Source: Amaurobius ferox (taxonomy: Eukaryota > Arthropoda > Arachnida > Araneae > Amaurobiidae). From it: a stretch of 64,000 nucleotides of DNA. This document shows, one piece after another, positions 61,496 through 64,000 of the stretch. The stretch is taken from NCBI GenBank assembly GCA_951213105.1, contig OX578137.1, positions 80,504,104 to 80,568,103 of the forward strand. Reading direction: 5' to 3'. Under the pieces are notes generated by a model that ran no database searches, was not told where the DNA came from, and worked only from the letters and a program-made list of their open reading frames with translations. The first letter of the stretch is position 1. The number at the start of each line of letters is the position of its first letter. The translations under genes were made by a program, and so were the position numbers.

Positions 61496-62278
61496 TCATA
61501 GTCTAAGCTCTATCTGTATCAGATTATGGATAATTAATGTTTTAAGAACAATTTTAGAACCGGAAGTAAACATTCTTAGTGAATCATCTGACGTCCTACA
61601 GAATTTAATATTTAATCCATATTTACTTTTAAGCACCATTGATAGAGGAAAATGAATATTTTTAAACCGGAATTGAAGAAGTTGCCGTATTTGTGAACTG
61701 TCACTACCTACCCAGGAATTTGATACTGACTCTATATCAGTTATCACCGATTACTGGTGGGATTTATATTAAATCTTGTTAAATAGATGCTTCAAAAATT
61801 CTGTAAAAGCAAAAATAATGTAAATGATAAAAATAATGGCATTACAAAAATTGCGCAACCTACGAAATATTTATCGGCAATAAATTCGTTTTCTTTACAA
61901 CCTTGAAATATCCAACGATTTGACATGTTCCTTTTTATATAGATATATCCATATATATTTATAAACCAGTTTATTTTTATTCATTTCTATTTGACACGTC
62001 CGTGTTATAATTTTTTTGGATTTGGGTAAGGCTAATGTACCAGGGTGACGGAATTAAATTATACCAAAACTTGTGGGATCTATAAAACGAATGAGCGATC
62101 GCAGAGTAGTTATATTTGGAACATAATTTTTGAAACATTTTATGCAATGGTAAAAACAAATAAAATAGTTCAAAATTGCACCACCAGGGCGTTTTATATC
62201 GTATGCTTCAGATTTTGAGGCTGACTTAAAATCAAAGTTTATAGTTTTGTTCCACTTAATACCTGGAGTTTTCACCAC
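61496..62278 (-). other. Two unrecognised minus-strand frames
   Basis: A 74-codon frame (62054-62278) begins MVKTPGIKWNKTINFDFKSA. An 83-codon frame (61496-61747) begins MITDIESVSNSWVGSDSSQI. Both have residue mixtures more like real protein than poly-Ile/Lys noise. No linking splice sites or family motifs were recognised. They may be exons, relics or chance. Confidence 0.2.
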
Positions 62279-62284
62279 ATGACA

Positions 62285-62426
62285 GTAGAGAATAAAATTT
62301 TGACTTGTGTCATATATCTTCTTCTATTCACTGGATCGACAGCCCAGTGTGAGGAGTAGAGAATAAAATTTTGACTTGGGTCATATATTTTCTTCTATTC
62401 ACTGGATCGACAGCCCAGTGTGAGGA
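62285..62426 (+). repeat. 71-bp tandem duplication
   Basis: GTAGAGAATAAAATTTTGAC to CGACAGCCCAGTGTGAGGA occurs twice in a row, with three or four differences. Confidence 0.93.
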
Positions 62427-63742
62427 CTGCAATTATCAGTGATTTTGTTTTATCTTGATAAGTCATCGGCGATAGTTCACCAGTTTTTAATTAGGCAAAT
62501 ACTAAAATCCTTGTTTACAGAGTCAATTCATCTATGTTTTGCTCTTTCTCTAAGCCTAACTCCAGTTGGACTGGCCATAAATATATTTTAATACCTATTT
62601 CGTCGAACATTCGAATGTTATGCCCAGTTCATTTTATGTCTTGTATTTTTATGTATGTAACATAGTCTGAGTTTTATAGGTGATATGGTTCGAATTTAAA
62701 CCTTTTTCGTCGCACTCTATTTGTTTGTATGTCACCAGAGATGTTTTTCAGACTCTTTCTTTCAAATGTCTGCTGTGCGTTTTTGGCTCTCAAGCTCATA
62801 GGCCATGTCTCCGAGGCTGACATACAAACTGCTCAGATATATATTTCTGAATGGAATGTTGTCTATTAAATAGGGTAAATACGGTAAAAAGTGACTGCCT
62901 TTAGATAAAAATTCGATTTCTAATAATGGTTGCTTCTACAACTATTTAATTAACAAGACATTAATATTGGCTCTGTTTGGACGGCTTGATTAATACGAAT
63001 ATTTTGTAATTTAGCCCTGTCGAGCCTAATATATTTCAGCCAGGTACGAATTTCTGAAATTTGGCGAAATAATTCACATATTTCCCCAAATAAAAAATTT
63101 GAGAACCACGGCTATAGACACTGACCATTTAAAATCCGCATACATTTTAGAAAAATTATTAGTCGATAGCTTTTAAAAATATGTTTTGTGTAATTTTCAT
63201 ATATACTCTTGTTTGCGATTTTTTTTACCACAACACGAGTTAATTCAATTTAAACCTTTTACTCACTTTCCTACGCAAAAACTTCTTACAGCATAATCCA
63301 TGTAGTAGGCAAAATATTCGGAAGTAACATTTTCTTTGTCATCTTCTATGCATATGGAAACCGGAAGCGTCCCTTTATTCTCTCAACCAGATCAATTTCC
63401 TCTCCTCTTTTCAATATTCTTTACAGCTGCCTGTCAGAATATTAGCCAGCGTCGCGAATTCATTAAAGTGCAAATTGGATCTTTGCACTTCCGTTCAAAT
63501 TTGTATAATATTCGATACTCTAATCTCTCCAGCGTCTAAAATGGTTTAAAAGAAACGTGTTGAATTTTTTTTTTCAAAAGTATAATTTTCTCATTTATGA
63601 CTTAAACCTCAGTATAAAATTAGAAAATATTTTCTACTGCATGTCCAATGCAACTTTTATACTTACAAAACGTGCCGATAGGGGGTGTTTTTAAAGATTT
63701 GAAATACAACTGAGGAATGTTATATATATTAGGGCAACAGTT
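62427..63742. other. Intergenic stretch
   Basis: A 67-codon frame at 63336-63539 is unrecognised. Nothing else supported. Confidence 0.35.
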
Positions 63743-63952
63743 TCATGCATTTGTATCAAGTGCATTTGTATCAAGTGCATTTGTATCAAGAAGAATTGCA
63801 ATGTTCCAGAGTCTTTCACAATTGTTATCGACGAAATCTATGATTTTACTTTTCAAAATGAAAAAGCTCTGTTCAAGGATGGTCAAAGTTGTACCAATGG
63901 TCAAAGTTGTACCAATGGTCAAAGTTGTACTGAACAAAGATCCAATGTTCAA
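63743..63952 (-). CDS. Unrecognised 69-codon frame with two in-frame peptide repeats
   Basis: The frame contains the six-residue repeat TIGTTL near its start and a five-residue repeat DTNAL at its end. A non-repetitive core lies between (SFFILKSKIIDFVDNNCERL). Both underlying DNA repeats, of 18 and 15 bp, have lengths divisible by three and share one frame. The start Met is only the first available one, and the frame may be part of a longer exon running leftward on this strand. I do not recognise the protein. Confidence 0.25.
   Translation of the reverse strand: MNIGSLFSTTLTIGTTLTIGTTLTILEQSFFILKSKIIDFVDNNCERLWNIAILLDTNALDTNALDTNA
63746..63790. repeat. 15-bp tandem repeat, three copies
   Basis: TGCATTTGTATCAAG is repeated three times without change. 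Confidence 0.95.
63876..63930. repeat. 18-bp tandem repeat, three copies
   Basis: ATGGTCAAAGTTGTAC, with CA linking the units, is repeated three times. Confidence 0.93.
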
Positions 63953-64000
63953 GTTCCTAGAAAAGAACTCATCGTTTGCAAATTTTATCCGATATATTTT

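Overview
The window looks like intergenic, repeat-dense DNA from an arthropod nuclear genome. It is strongly A+T rich by eye, with long microsatellites, a 200-N scaffold gap, tRNA-derived SINEs and several Tc1/mariner-type remnants. A spider or other arachnid is my best guess from the style of the repeats, but no host gene fixes the clade. I found no intact host protein-coding gene; nearly all supportable coding traces are broken transposon genes.

Layout. 1-10 kb: copies of a microsatellite-bearing repeat family (called R1 here), a decayed Tc1-like element at 4770-6174, and a degenerate satellite with a monomer near 130 bp at 8160-9720. 10-14.5 kb: a second Tc1-like type (Tc1-B), split by an unidentified insert of about 1.4 kb, then a copy of another dispersed family (R2). 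15-19.4 kb: two direct R1 copies, one holding a truncated SINE with target-site duplications, and a composite element made of a 5S rRNA-like head, a tRNA-like part and an A tail. 21-24 kb: a mariner-like element with terminal inverted repeats (TIRs), then an inverted repeat whose arms each carry a hammerhead-ribozyme-like motif, as in Penelope-like elements. 26-29 kb: three SINE copies and an internally deleted mariner (DD34D). 34-35 kb: a second Tc1-B copy. 35-42 kb: R2, R1, a Tigger/pogo deletion derivative with TA duplications, and an inverted array of 150-bp monomers with an open frame. 44-45.7 kb: a 553-bp direct duplication and a SINE. 47-54 kb: three R1 copies, two of them forming an inverted pair around an (AT)n block. 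55-57 kb: R2, the gap and a long AT microsatellite. 57.8-59.4 kb: tandem repeats of about 300 bp with two SINEs inserted at the same 11-bp site. 60-61.4 kb: a broken gene of an uncharacterised multi-copy family between inverted repeats. 62-64 kb: short tandem duplications.

The parts do not form a pathway. The useful signal is the nesting and structure of mobile elements. The strongest candidates for something new are the 5S/tRNA composite SINE, the paired ribozyme motifs, R1 with its embedded CRE and E-box palindromes, and the element at 60-61.4 kb.
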